64,000 nt of DNA, taken from assembly GCF_014639235.1 (NCBI RefSeq), contig NZ_BMFU01000012.1, positions 1 through 64,000 on the forward strand, given 5' to 3'. This document shows positions 17,954 to 26,431 of the stretch, piece after piece. This DNA is from Paenibacillus silvae. GTDB lineage: Bacteria; Bacillota; Bacilli; Paenibacillales; Paenibacillaceae. The first letter of the stretch is position 1; the number at the start of each line of letters is the position of its first letter. The notes under the pieces were generated by a model. The model was not told the origin of the DNA. It saw only the letters and a program-made list of their open reading frames with translations, and did no database searches. The position numbers and the translations under genes are program-made.

Positions 17954-18664
17954 CTATTTCCCAAGCTTCTCCTGAATCGCTGCCAGCTCCTCGTCTGCGC
18001 TTGGAGTCCGTTGCTCACTCTGCTTATTACCCGCGTCTGCGTTCATATCCCGCTCCAGCTGTGCAATAAGTTCGTCGAGATCGTCCTCCTGCGTGCCCGC
18101 ACGAAGCTCAGCCAATGCTTCCGCTTCATTCAGAGCCTGATTCGCTTGATCCTCCATCGCTTTAAACGCGGATTCTGCACGGCTCGCAGACACATTCCGT
18201 TCATTTAACTGCTGCTGTGCCTTTGCATCTGCCATTCGACCTTTCAGCTCGGCATGTCTCGCTTCCAGCTTTTCCAGATCGGCAACGAGCTTGTCGTTCA
18301 TATGTTTCATCATCTGTGCTTTAGCCGATGCCCGGTCGTAAGCGGTCTGAAGCTCGTTGCGTTTATCCGCCAGCTTTACCTTTTTTTCCAGAAAACTGCG
18401 TGCCTTGTCAACATCACCCGACTCGGCGGATTTCTCCGCATAACGCTGCAGCTTGTTCACCTCAGCCTGGCACTCATCCAGTGCCCGCTTTGCCCGGTTT
18501 TCATCCGACAGCACCGCTGCCGTCTCTGCCTTCACCTGTCCCAAGTCACTGCTCAGACTGCGCATATACTCATTCACGGTCTTCTCCGGGTCCTCGGCCC
18601 GGCTAAGCATGTGGTTCACGTTTGCTTTCATCACGTCTCTAAACCTCGATAAGATTCCCATCAT
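17954..18664 (-). CDS. PspA/IM30 family envelope-stress protein
   Basis: This 236-aa protein has the PspA fold. The N-terminal amphipathic helix MGILSRFRDVMKANVNHML is followed by DPEKTVNEYMRSLSSDL and long coiled coils to about 190. An acidic Gln/Glu-rich tail follows. PspA oligomers coat the inner membrane face and limit proton leakage under envelope stress. It leads the pspA-ydjGHI operon. In B. subtilis this operon depends on SigW. Here a TGAAAC box lies upstream (18724-18729 complement), but no clear CGTA -10 element is found 16 bases on, so sigma-factor use is open. GGAGGAACG precedes the start. Confidence 0.92.
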   Translation of the reverse strand: MMGILSRFRDVMKANVNHMLSRAEDPEKTVNEYMRSLSSDLGQVKAETAAVLSDENRAKRALDECQAEVNKLQRYAEKSAESGDVDKARSFLEKKVKLADKRNELQTAYDRASAKAQMMKHMNDKLVADLEKLEARHAELKGRMADAKAQQQLNERNVSASRAESAFKAMEDQANQALNEAEALAELRAGTQEDDLDELIAQLERDMNADAGNKQSEQRTPSADEELAAIQEKLGK

Positions 18665-18812
18665 TCGTTCCTCCTTCGGGTGTGTTCATATGTATACTAT
18701 AATACATGAATAGGACGGCATACGTTTCATTTTTCATACGACTACACGCCACCATTGTCTCGTTCTCCCAATAGAAATAACTCTTCCATGCACTCTACAG
18801 CTCCAGCTCCGG

Positions 18813-19031
18813 CTAGATCTCCTCTGGCAAACGCTCTACCGCTGTGAAAAATACATCCAGTAGCTGCACCCCATATGTCGTCTGAACATATTCGGTGATC
18901 AATGCCACATCCTCCTCCCGCTGATACTCGAGACACGGGCGGCCTTCGCTCCACAGCACTCTGCACGGAAAACGCCCCACCACACTCTCGATAATCTGAT
19001 CAGGATCAGCTGCTTTATGAATATTCGCCAT
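18813..19031 (-). CDS. Conserved-looking small acidic protein of unknown function
   Basis: This 72-aa protein reads MANIHKAADPDQIIESVVGR, then a Cys-containing strand (PCRVLWSEGRPCLEYQ), a helix (EEDVALITEYVQTTYGV) and a tail ending VERLPEEI. AAGGAGTGG lies seven bases before the ATG, which supports translation. No family was recognised and no membrane span or signal is present. It lies between the pspA promoter region and the divergent PrpR-like gene. An overlapping ORF at 18742-18966 in another frame has no ribosome site and is not annotated. Confidence 0.6.
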   Translation of the reverse strand: MANIHKAADPDQIIESVVGRFPCRVLWSEGRPCLEYQREEDVALITEYVQTTYGVQLLDVFFTAVERLPEEI

Positions 19032-19177
19032 ATGTCCCCACTCCTTCCGAATGCTTTAATTTTGAAAAAGATTTCCCCTCCCTTCAGTGCAGTTCATCAC
19101 ATCGCTCCAAGGATGCCTTTCTTCTTCAAGTTAGCTATAATAAGGGGATCAATGAATCCATAAAAGGCAGGAAAACT

Positions 19178-20866
19178 ATGCGTACACGAGTTCACTTCAT
19201 TGCTCCTTACGAGTCGATGATTCCTATTATACAAGACTGTATTCCCCGCTACCCTCAGTTAGTCGTTCAAACCGATGTGGGCGACCTGGCGAAGGGTGTG
19301 GAGCTGGCCGTGCAGGCTGAAAAAAATGGTGCCGAGATCATTATCAGCCGCGGCGGAACCGCGCAGCTCATCAAACAGGCGGTGACCGTACCGGTCATTG
19401 ATGTGCAGCTGTCCGGCTATGATATGATCCGTTCCCTCACACTCGCAAGTCAGTTCAACGGACATACCGCGATCGTGGGTTTTTCCAATATTACATCGGG
19501 TGCACAGTCTATTATCGACCTGATGGATCTGCCGCTCAAGGTGTATACGATCCACAGCTCGGAGGAGGTTGCCCGGCTGCTGCTGGAGCTGAAAGCGTCC
19601 GGTTACCAGCAGATTGTGGGTGATGTCATCACGGTGAACACGGCCAAGGCCTACGGTCTGGAAGGTTTATTGATCCAGTCCGGCACGGAATCCATTCTCA
19701 GAGCCATGGAGGATGCACAACTGGTATACCGGTATTTGAGCAAAAATCAGACGGTATCCGTCATTCTGAATGACCTCGTTACCCAAGAGCACCCGAACCT
19801 GCTCATCATGGGCGAACAGAATGAAATGGTGCTGGAGAACCTGACTGATTTTGACCACAATCCACTCACCGCAAACCACCTGTATTTGATAAATACAAGC
19901 CTGGAATTCCACCAATCCAGAATTCAGAACGTATTCATGGTAGACGATTATCAATTAACGGTGCAGGCTTACGAAACAACGCTGGATAACAAGAGTTACA
20001 AGGTGTATCTGCTGGAAAAAGGAGAGCCCTATGCCTTTGCACAATTCGGCATTACCACCTTTACCGATTCCTCAATGGAACCCATCGTTGCCGAATCACC
20101 TGCCATGCAGGCGATAGTCAAGAATATTCGCGCGCTGTATACGCATCATGAACCGATATACTTGTTGGGTGAAGCCGACTCGGGTAAATCTTTTCTGGTC
20201 AAACACATGCATCAGATGCACTATGGTGGCGGACTTCTGTTACAGATCGATCTCTCTCAGGTGCCTTCAGGTCATTTGCACAAAATTCCACTAGCCAAGG
20301 TAAAAACGGTAGAGCTGAATCAGATTGAGTCACGGATGAATGATCCCGAGCTGCTGACCTTTATCCAGTCGTGTCTACAGAATAACATCGGTCTGTTTAT
20401 TCTGAGCGATAACGTGCCTGATCCAGACTGGACACTCAAGTTAGAGCTAAACATCCTCATCATGCCAGGACTTGCTGACCGTGCCGAGGATCTTGAGCCC
20501 TTGATGCAGCATTTTCTGACCGGATATTATCATAAATACGGCACAACAGCGGTACGAATCAAGGAGGATGCGCTTCAGCTGATCCGCAATGAGGCTGCAC
20601 ATATGAACGTCAATCAGCTGAAACATCTGATCAAGCAAGCCGCGCTTAACGAGCCGGATTATGTGATCACAAGCGGAACCTTAACCCGTCTGCTCCACCA
20701 ACAGTCTGCGGTAAATGCAGGTGCGATGAAGCTGAATGGCACGCTGAAAGAGATTGAGAAAGAAGTGATTCAGCTCGTGCTGCAAGAGGAAAATAACAAT
20801 CAATCCAAAGCTGCTGAGCGCCTGGGGATTAACCGGGCCACATTATGGCGTAAACTTAAAGATTAA
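19178..20866 (+). CDS. PrpR-N-domain transcriptional regulator with reduced AAA+ region
   Basis: This 562-aa protein has an N-terminal PrpR sensor domain (about 1-175; VQTDVGDLAKGVELAVQAEKNGAEIIISRGGTA). A PAS-like middle region runs to about 300. The AAA-like domain has only a modified Walker A (LLGEADSGKSFLVKHMH, about 328-344). A Fis-type helix-turn-helix closes the protein (NNNQSKAAERLGINRATLWRKLKD). The GAFTGA loop needed to engage sigma-54 is absent and the AAA region is short, so it is unlikely to be a classical sigma-54 activator. It probably controls the downstream acid-sugar genes, sensing a small acid with the PrpR domain. Confidence 0.85.
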   Translation: MRTRVHFIAPYESMIPIIQDCIPRYPQLVVQTDVGDLAKGVELAVQAEKNGAEIIISRGGTAQLIKQAVTVPVIDVQLSGYDMIRSLTLASQFNGHTAIVGFSNITSGAQSIIDLMDLPLKVYTIHSSEEVARLLLELKASGYQQIVGDVITVNTAKAYGLEGLLIQSGTESILRAMEDAQLVYRYLSKNQTVSVILNDLVTQEHPNLLIMGEQNEMVLENLTDFDHNPLTANHLYLINTSLEFHQSRIQNVFMVDDYQLTVQAYETTLDNKSYKVYLLEKGEPYAFAQFGITTFTDSSMEPIVAESPAMQAIVKNIRALYTHHEPIYLLGEADSGKSFLVKHMHQMHYGGGLLLQIDLSQVPSGHLHKIPLAKVKTVELNQIESRMNDPELLTFIQSCLQNNIGLFILSDNVPDPDWTLKLELNILIMPGLADRAEDLEPLMQHFLTGYYHKYGTTAVRIKEDALQLIRNEAAHMNVNQLKHLIKQAALNEPDYVITSGTLTRLLHQQSAVNAGAMKLNGTLKEIEKEVIQLVLQEENNNQSKAAERLGINRATLWRKLKD

Positions 20867-20879
20867 CTTTAAGTTTACG
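20849..20879 (+). terminator. Intrinsic terminator at the end of the PrpR-like gene
   Basis: CGTAAACTTAAAG (20849-20861) pairs perfectly with CTTTAAGTTTACG (20867-20879) around a 5-nt loop, followed by TCTTTTTTATGG. The left arm lies within the last codons of the gene. Confidence 0.9.
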
Positions 20880-21035
20880 TCTTTTTTATGGACTTTTTTC
20901 AGGGTATCTCTACGAGCTGTTATATCAATTTTTCGTTGTCCTTTTATTTGATCGTTTGATTGGAATTATCCACAAGCTAATGTGTTGCATTTTTAAACAA
21001 TTATAAATATATTTTAAATTTACAATAATTTATTG

Positions 21036-21084
21036 TTGCTAAATTAAACAACATGCGTTAACATAATCCCTGCAAGCGCTTCAA
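21036..21084 (+). promoter_or_regulatory. Promoter and cre-like operator before the permease gene
   Basis: TTGCTA (21036-21041) and TAACAT (21059-21064) are separated by 17 bases, a plausible sigma-A promoter. Immediately downstream, TGCAAGCGCTTCAA (21071-21084) resembles a catabolite-responsive element with core AAGCGCTT. Its position over the expected start site would suit CcpA repression. No sigma-54 -24/-12 pair was found. Confidence 0.5.
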
Positions 21085-21115
21085 GAAAACGATTACTTCA
21101 TAAGGAGCTACGACA

Positions 21116-22102
21116 ATGAACATTAAAGCTACTCTTGATCGCATCCCTGGCGGTATGATGGTTGTTCCCCTGTTGCTTGGTGCAACAATCAATACATTTT
21201 TCCCGAATGCCCTGCGTATCGGCGGATTTACAGAAGCACTCTTTGTCAACAGCGCCAGCACACTCATTGCGCTATTCCTGTTGATCGCGGGTACACAAAT
21301 TACGTTCAAAACAGCCGGCTCCTCTGTCGGCAAAGGCTTGACCCTGCTTACGTTCAAATGGGCAATCGGTGCAGGCCTTGGTTTTATCGCAATTTTATTT
21401 GCCGACTCGAGCGGCTTGTTCCTGGGTCTTGCCCCACTTGCCATTATCGCGGCCATGACGAATTCCAACGGTGGTCTGTACATTGCACTTGCAGGCCAAT
21501 ACGGCAAAGAAGATGACAAGGCAGCCTATCCGTTCCTTGCACTTAGTGACGGACCGTTTCTCACGATGGTAGCGCTCTCGATCTTCGGCGCAATGGGCTT
21601 TGCCAACGGAATGTTCTCTCCGATGTCCTTTGTTGCGGTATTGCTTCCACTGATCGTTGGTGTCATTATTGGTAATCTGGATCGCAATTTGGCTGAATGG
21701 CTGCACAAAGGCAGTGACAAGCTCGTTCCGTTCTTTGCATTTGCACTAGGTATGGGGATTAACTTCTCTTCCATTATCAAGGGTGGACTTGGCGGAATTC
21801 TGCTTGGGGTGCTGACCGTGCTTCTGACAGGTGGTATTGGATACCTGCTCTTCAAAGCGATCGGCTGGAATCCGATTGTCGGAGCATCCGAAGGCTCTAC
21901 GGCTGGTAATGCGGTAGGCACTCCAGCGGCGATTGTGGCTGCCAACGCTTCCTTTGGTCCCATTGCAGAGATCGCTACGGTGCAAATTGCAGCAAGTGTT
22001 GTGACAACGGCGATTCTGCTGCCGATCTTTATTGGCTTCCTCTCCAAACGACTGGAGAAATCAGGCGGTGTCGCCAAATATAATGAACGACCGACCACAT
22101 AA
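21116..22102 (+). CDS. 2-keto-3-deoxygluconate permease family transporter (KdgT-like)
   Basis: This 328-aa membrane protein has about ten hydrophobic spans. It shows KdgT-family segments: RIPGGMMVVPLLLGATINTFFP, FVNSASTLIALFLLIAGTQI, AMTNSNGGLYIALAGQYG and GASEGSTAGNAVGTPAA. The named member takes up 2-keto-3-deoxygluconate by proton symport. Next to a DUF1537 kinase and a PdxA-type dehydrogenase the cargo is more likely a four-carbon acid sugar such as threonate or erythronate. AAGGAGC precedes the start, and a promoter with a cre-like site lies just upstream. Confidence 0.87.
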   Translation: MNIKATLDRIPGGMMVVPLLLGATINTFFPNALRIGGFTEALFVNSASTLIALFLLIAGTQITFKTAGSSVGKGLTLLTFKWAIGAGLGFIAILFADSSGLFLGLAPLAIIAAMTNSNGGLYIALAGQYGKEDDKAAYPFLALSDGPFLTMVALSIFGAMGFANGMFSPMSFVAVLLPLIVGVIIGNLDRNLAEWLHKGSDKLVPFFAFALGMGINFSSIIKGGLGGILLGVLTVLLTGGIGYLLFKAIGWNPIVGASEGSTAGNAVGTPAAIVAANASFGPIAEIATVQIAASVVTTAILLPIFIGFLSKRLEKSGGVAKYNERPTT

Positions 22103-22152
22103 ATGCAGACGTGAAACTGAGATATTTCATTTTATATAAGTTGAGTTAAGAT

Positions 22153-22304
22153 TTTACACAGTCCACTCCGATGACAGAATAACCTTCCAATCGCTGTTAT
22201 CCCCAGATTTTTTTGGATTCCCTTTTCCAAAGGGAAAAATCCGGTGATAAAGGCGAACGCTCCGCTTTTTCAGGTTTTTTCTGTCCTCTCCGTTAACGTG
22301 TAAA
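22153..22304. repeat. 152-bp palindromic intergenic element, copy 2
   Basis: The ends are TTTACAC (22153-22159) and GTGTAAA (22298-22304). TCGCTGTTATCCCC and the inner inverted repeat match copy 1 at 94-245, with changes in the loop (TTTTCCAAAGGGAAA). It lies between the permease and kinase genes and could fold into an RNA hairpin within their transcript. Confidence 0.75.
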
Positions 22305-22364
22305 AGAATAATTCAATTGATATGGGTAATGTAACGAACGAAATAATAAGGAGGGGATAACTGC

Positions 22365-23660
22365 ATGAAACTGGCCATTATTGCAGATGATTTGACCGGT
22401 GCCAATGACAGCGGGGTGCAGCTTGCCCGCCACGGCTTGAAGACCAGTGTTCTATTTAATATGGATGAAGCATCCCTGGCATCGTATGATACCGTTGTTT
22501 TTGATACAGACAGCCGTTCCATCTCGGCAGAGGAAGCTTATGATCGCGTGTATCGTGCAGCCAAGCTGCTGATGGATAACGGATTTGATACACTTTTCAA
22601 AAAAATGGACTCCACCATTCGCGGCAATATCGGCATCGAAATTGATGCAGTATATGACGTTGTACAGCCGGACTTTATGATGATTGCTCCAGGTTATCCG
22701 AAAAATAACCGCACCATTCGCGAGGGTATTCATTACCTGAACGGTGTACCGCTCGCGGAAACGGAGATTGCCCTTGATCCCAAGACACCTGTGACGATCT
22801 CTTACCTGCCGGACTTGCTCAAACAGCAGACCAAGTACAACGTGGGCGAGATTAGCGTGAACGACCTGGAAGCCGGACAACAGCAAGTTCATGCCAAACT
22901 GGAGCAGCTGAAACAAAACAACATTCCGTATGTGCTGGTGGATTCGACTGAGGAAAGGCATTTGGAGCTGATTTTGCAGATGACGCATGACATGCCCTAT
23001 ACCTTTGCCTGGGCGGGTTCAGCAGGAATTGCCAACTATCTGCCCGCTCACTACGAGCTTGAATCCAAACCAGCAGCGCTAACGATAACGCCGAATTCAG
23101 GACCAATCCTGACCGTTGTCGGCAGCGTGAACAAAAACTCTCGTGAGCAGTTATATCGCTTGCTTCGCCAGTCCCGGATTGCATCCGTATCCTTCCACTC
23201 GTTCAAAGCCGTATCGGCAGAGGAAGACCGTACAGCGGAAATGGAACGGGTCTACGACGAGATCAGAACCAAAGCGCTGGAGGGACAAGATGTGGTGCTC
23301 TACTCCACCGCTGAATCGATCGATATCGAGCTGGCACGGGCCACCGGTGAGAATCGGGGGTTGAACCCTACCGAAGTGAGCAACGAAATTGTACGTGCCA
23401 TCGGTGAAATCTGTGCCAGATTGCTGGAGGAAGGACTGTTCAAAGGGGTATCCATGACAGGTGGCGATACAGCCAAACAGATTTGTATGAAATGGAACAT
23501 CAGCGGCTTTGAGCTGCTGGACGAGCTTGAAATCGGCGTGCCGATCTCCAGATTTATGGGTATTGAAGATTTATATGTGATTACCAAAGCAGGTGGATTC
23601 GGCAAACCGGACGTCTTTATCCATGCGATTCAAAAATTAAAAGGAGGCATTCTCGTATGA
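22365..23660 (+). CDS. Four-carbon acid sugar kinase (DUF1537 family)
   Basis: This 431-aa protein is a DUF1537/OtnK-type kinase. The N-terminal domain begins with MKLAIIADDLTGANDSGVQ (Asp8, Asp9) and includes FKKMDSTIRGNIG. The C-terminal nucleotide-binding domain has MTGGDTAKQI and ITKAGGFGKPD. Members phosphorylate D-threonate, D-erythronate, L-threonate and related acids at O4. The next gene, overlapping by four bases (ATGA), encodes a PdxA-type dehydrogenase, the pairing known for D-threonate or D-erythronate breakdown to dihydroxyacetone phosphate. The exact acid sugar is not resolved. AAGGAGG stands before the ATG. Confidence 0.88.
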   Translation: MKLAIIADDLTGANDSGVQLARHGLKTSVLFNMDEASLASYDTVVFDTDSRSISAEEAYDRVYRAAKLLMDNGFDTLFKKMDSTIRGNIGIEIDAVYDVVQPDFMMIAPGYPKNNRTIREGIHYLNGVPLAETEIALDPKTPVTISYLPDLLKQQTKYNVGEISVNDLEAGQQQVHAKLEQLKQNNIPYVLVDSTEERHLELILQMTHDMPYTFAWAGSAGIANYLPAHYELESKPAALTITPNSGPILTVVGSVNKNSREQLYRLLRQSRIASVSFHSFKAVSAEEDRTAEMERVYDEIRTKALEGQDVVLYSTAESIDIELARATGENRGLNPTEVSNEIVRAIGEICARLLEEGLFKGVSMTGGDTAKQICMKWNISGFELLDELEIGVPISRFMGIEDLYVITKAGGFGKPDVFIHAIQKLKGGILV

Positions 23661-24658
23661 AACCAACCGTAGGTATTACGATGGGTGATGCTGCAGGCAT
23701 TGGACCCGAGATTATTATGAAAGCACTGGGACATCAAGAGGTGTATGATCAGTGCAACCCGCTTGTCATCGGTGACGCCAAAATCTTGGAGCGTGTGCTG
23801 CCCCTGATCGGTTCCACGTTGAAGGTGAATGCGATTCAGGAGCCAACGGAAGCAAAATACGAATTCGGCACAGTGGATGTCATCGACCTGAATCTCGTGC
23901 CTGCTGATCTGGAGTACGGTAAAGTATCTGCTGCTGCGGGCGATGCGGCCTTCCAATTTCTTGCGAAAGCCATTGACTTGGCGAAAAAGAAACAGATTCA
24001 CTCGATCTGCACCGCACCACTCAACAAGGAAGCCTTGCATATGGGAGGCCATTTGTATCCAGGCCATACAGAGATTCTGGCAGACCTGACGGACACCGAG
24101 GACTTCTCCATGATGCTGACCACGCCGAATCTGCGCGTTATACACCTGACCACACATATGGGCCTGATTGATGCCATTGCGAGCATTAACCCGGAAAGAA
24201 CCTACACGGTTGTTAAGCTGGCTCATGATACGTTGAAAAAAGCAGGCTTTGAGAATCCGCGCGTCGCAGTTTGCGGGATTAATCCTCATGCCGGAGAGAA
24301 CGGCCTGTTCGGCAACGGGGAAGAAGAAGAGAAGCTCCAGCCCGGCATTGAGCGCGCACAGCAGGAAGGCATTAACGTCGTTGGTCCCCTTCCGGCGGAC
24401 ACACTCTTCTTCCGCGCCGGCCGGGGTGACTTCGATATTGTCGTAGCCTGCTACCATGACCAGGGCCATGCCCCAATTAAGGTGATGGGCATTGAAGAAG
24501 GGGTGAACATCACGGTTGGCCTGAAAGGCGGCATTATCCGCACATCGGTTGACCACGGTACTGCCTTCGACATTGCAGGCAAAAACATTGCCGACGATAA
24601 AAGCATGTTGGCTGCTATTCGTTCCGCCATTGAGCTTGCACCGAAGGACTTGGTGTAA
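23657..24658 (+). CDS. PdxA2-type 4-phospho-acid-sugar dehydrogenase
   Basis: This 333-aa protein belongs to the PdxA family: VGITMGDAAGIGPEIIMKAL, STAPLNKEAL-type CTAPLNKEALHMGG, YPGHTEILADL and ACYHDQGHAPIKV, which hold the metal-binding His residues. True PdxA oxidises 4-phosphohydroxythreonine for vitamin B6. This gene overlaps a DUF1537 kinase gene by four bases, the hallmark of the PdxA2 branch. PdxA2 oxidises 4-phospho-D-threonate or erythronate, followed by decarboxylation to dihydroxyacetone phosphate. Catabolism is therefore preferred over B6 synthesis. It is the last gene of the operon; a strong terminator follows. Confidence 0.87.
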   Translation: MKPTVGITMGDAAGIGPEIIMKALGHQEVYDQCNPLVIGDAKILERVLPLIGSTLKVNAIQEPTEAKYEFGTVDVIDLNLVPADLEYGKVSAAAGDAAFQFLAKAIDLAKKKQIHSICTAPLNKEALHMGGHLYPGHTEILADLTDTEDFSMMLTTPNLRVIHLTTHMGLIDAIASINPERTYTVVKLAHDTLKKAGFENPRVAVCGINPHAGENGLFGNGEEEEKLQPGIERAQQEGINVVGPLPADTLFFRAGRGDFDIVVACYHDQGHAPIKVMGIEEGVNITVGLKGGIIRTSVDHGTAFDIAGKNIADDKSMLAAIRSAIELAPKDLV

Positions 24659-24710
24659 GGAGAGCACTATTTTCACATATACCTATATAGACAATTTAAT
24701 ATTAGAGAAA

Positions 24711-24747
24711 AGAGCAAACCCGTTTGTTTCAGCGGGTTTGCTCTTTT
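24711..24747 (+). terminator. Intrinsic terminator of the acid-sugar operon
   Basis: AGAGCAAACCCG (24711-24722) pairs perfectly with CGGGTTTGCTCT (24733-24744), followed by TTTT. A-residues before the left arm would also let it act on minus-strand transcripts from the MazE-like gene. Confidence 0.9.
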
Positions 24748-24828
24748 GAATTTAATTTATGTATGACTCAGATGACTACAAAAACGTGCTTACTTTATCC
24801 AGACTAAATCTCCCCGATCTGCGTTCAT

Positions 24829-25068
24829 TTAGATTAATTCAGTCTCTTCTCTACCAAAATCAATTTCGTCATGACGGTTTTCTGGCTTGCATTTGTCCAA
24901 CAATTCCTCCAACGTTGGCTTTTTCTTTTGAGGTACTATGATAAGTTTACGATCGTCACTTACAATCAGCTCAACTTCCGTCCCTTGATGAACCCCAATT
25001 TTGCCAGCGATATGACCAGGAATTCGAATACCCAGACTGTTTCCCCATTTCTGTACGGTCGTTGACAT
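24829..25068 (-). CDS. AbrB/MazE-type antitoxin-like protein without adjacent toxin
   Basis: This 79-aa protein begins STTVQKWGNSLGIRIPGHIA, the swapped-hairpin DNA-binding domain of MazE/AbrB proteins. It continues with GTEVELIVSDDRKLIIVP and ends in an acidic toxin-binding-like tail (RHDEIDFGREETELI). The ATG at 25068 follows AAGGGG; the reading from 25143 is rejected. MazE is normally followed at once by mazF, but the 170 bp downstream hold no ORF of that size. It is thus an orphan antitoxin or a stand-alone regulator. Confidence 0.8.
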   Translation of the reverse strand: MSTTVQKWGNSLGIRIPGHIAGKIGVHQGTEVELIVSDDRKLIIVPQKKKPTLEELLDKCKPENRHDEIDFGREETELI

Positions 25069-25369
25069 ACATACCCCTTCTTGATTTAGAGTTCTTTGTT
25101 TCATTTTATCACGCCCTCTTTCGTATACACATAGTATATACATTCAAAACATGAATCTACTATATAAGTTGAACTAGTGATTTTGCATCTAAACCTATAA
25201 TCCATCTCAGCAGAACAATCCCTAGCCAGATCAAGAAGGAAGAACCGCAAGAAATAATTTCGTAGAAATGAATCTGAAACAGCCTGTACCCGGCATAATC
25301 CATATGTATGGAAAGCTGCTATGCAGATTGCATAAACAGCATATAATTAGATGCAAAAGCAGCGGTTGC
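25069..25369. other. Gene-free interval of 300 bp
   Basis: This region is AT-rich next to the MazE-like start and probably contains that gene's promoter. No ORF, RNA gene or strong hairpin was recognised in the rest. Confidence 0.4.
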
Positions 25370-26353
25370 TCACCTGTTTTTCTCCTTTTTCCTCATAGTG
25401 ATTCTTGTCTTTTTTCTTGGTAGTACCCTTTGATGCCCCTTCCTCCTTTGCAACGAGTGAAACTTGAGCTTTCGCTTCCCAAGGCTCTTCCGTTGCGATA
25501 CGGATCTTTTTAGCCTCAGAGACTGTACGGGTACTACGGGAGATGCATTGTCTGTTTCGGATACGGCAATGGAAGATGTAGGAACAGGTTCGTTTATGGC
25601 GGATTCAAGCAACCCGTAATGGATCATGCGAACGCCAAGGTTCTGAATGGTTTTGCTGACGGCGGGATTGCAAAACACAGCCAGCTCGGACTCCCGTTCT
25701 TTGATTAATTTGGACAACGCCTGTAATGTCTCGTCGACATATCCGGGATGACACATGATTTCAGTCGAACCTTGTGGCAGATGTTGAAGATAACCGAGCA
25801 GCTTCTGTAACCCATGCTCCGCATCATAAGTGTCCAGCAAAACCTGATCAACCTGGATTGGAATCAAAACCGGGTTTCCACTCAAGGTATGTGGCTGCTG
25901 GAGTCGCCGCATCGGAATGTTTTCTTTGACAGCTAACTGTGCCATAGCTTCATATACTTCCGGCAAAACCTGGTGCAAATGATGATGTGCGTCCAGATGT
26001 GTCGGGTACAAGCCTGAGGCGATGAACCGATCCCACTGAGCTGACAGTTCAATCTCGATCTCGCTCCGCTCCCTACTGCTGTTCTCGCTAATTGAATGAA
26101 AGCAGCCGTCCTTTTGAACAAGAGACGGAACAAGCCTCACATCAGATACAGGTCGACCATAGGTCAGATTAAAATGCAGACCCACCCCCAGTTCTGGATG
26201 CAAGTGTGCCAGCCTTACGGCATCTGTAAAGCCGGGCATGTTCACCATTAGCGTCGTGCTGCTGATCCCTCCAGCCTGATATGCCTCAATAATTCCTCGG
26301 TTCACGCCCGGTGACAGACCGAAATCATCGGCATTGATGATCAAATGTTTCAT
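25370..26353 (-). CDS. YdjC/ChbG family carbohydrate deacetylase with aberrant C-terminal tail
   Basis: This 327-aa protein starts with the ChbG signature MKHLIINADDFGLSPGVNRGI, carrying the metal-binding Asp pair. It also has HLDAHHHLHQVLPEVYE with the His ligands and EIMCHPGYVDE. The core ends near residue 245 (IQNLGVRMIHYGLLES), the usual family length. The family removes acetyl groups from chito-oligosaccharides or other N-acetylated sugars. The last 45 residues are extremely basic (RLKRSVSQRKSLGKRKLKF). Another frame across the same bases gives a more ordinary sequence, so a late frameshift is possible. The ATG at 26353 is preferred over 26377. Confidence 0.85.
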   Translation of the reverse strand: MKHLIINADDFGLSPGVNRGIIEAYQAGGISSTTLMVNMPGFTDAVRLAHLHPELGVGLHFNLTYGRPVSDVRLVPSLVQKDGCFHSISENSSRERSEIEIELSAQWDRFIASGLYPTHLDAHHHLHQVLPEVYEAMAQLAVKENIPMRRLQQPHTLSGNPVLIPIQVDQVLLDTYDAEHGLQKLLGYLQHLPQGSTEIMCHPGYVDETLQALSKLIKERESELAVFCNPAVSKTIQNLGVRMIHYGLLESAINEPVPTSSIAVSETDNASPVVPVQSLRLKRSVSQRKSLGKRKLKFHSLQRRKGHQRVLPRKKTRITMRKKEKNR

Positions 26354-26431
26354 GACGTGATCGCTCCGTTCTCTCACCTGTTTCCCATATTAAATGCAAT
26401 AGATCAGAGGATAGATTGGGGCACATGCCTT

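Noticed and set aside
15039..18652. Long plus-strand ORFs opposite the psp-like operon
   Set aside because: They mirror well-supported minus-strand genes, have no ribosome sites and no recognisable domains.
18742..18966. 74-aa ORF overlapping the 72-aa protein at 18813-19031
   Set aside because: It is in another frame, has no ribosome site and has an odd composition; the 72-aa frame has AAGGAGTGG in the right place.
20900..21115. Sigma-54 promoter before the permease gene
   Set aside because: No GG-N10-GC pair with the right spacing was found, and the regulator lacks GAFTGA.
23630..24676. 348-aa minus-strand ORF opposite the PdxA2-type gene
   Set aside because: Shadow frame of a strongly conserved enzyme; no ribosome site or domain.
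24659..24828. Possible mazF toxin gene
   Set aside because: The interval is only 170 bp, contains a terminator and has no frame of about 110 codons.
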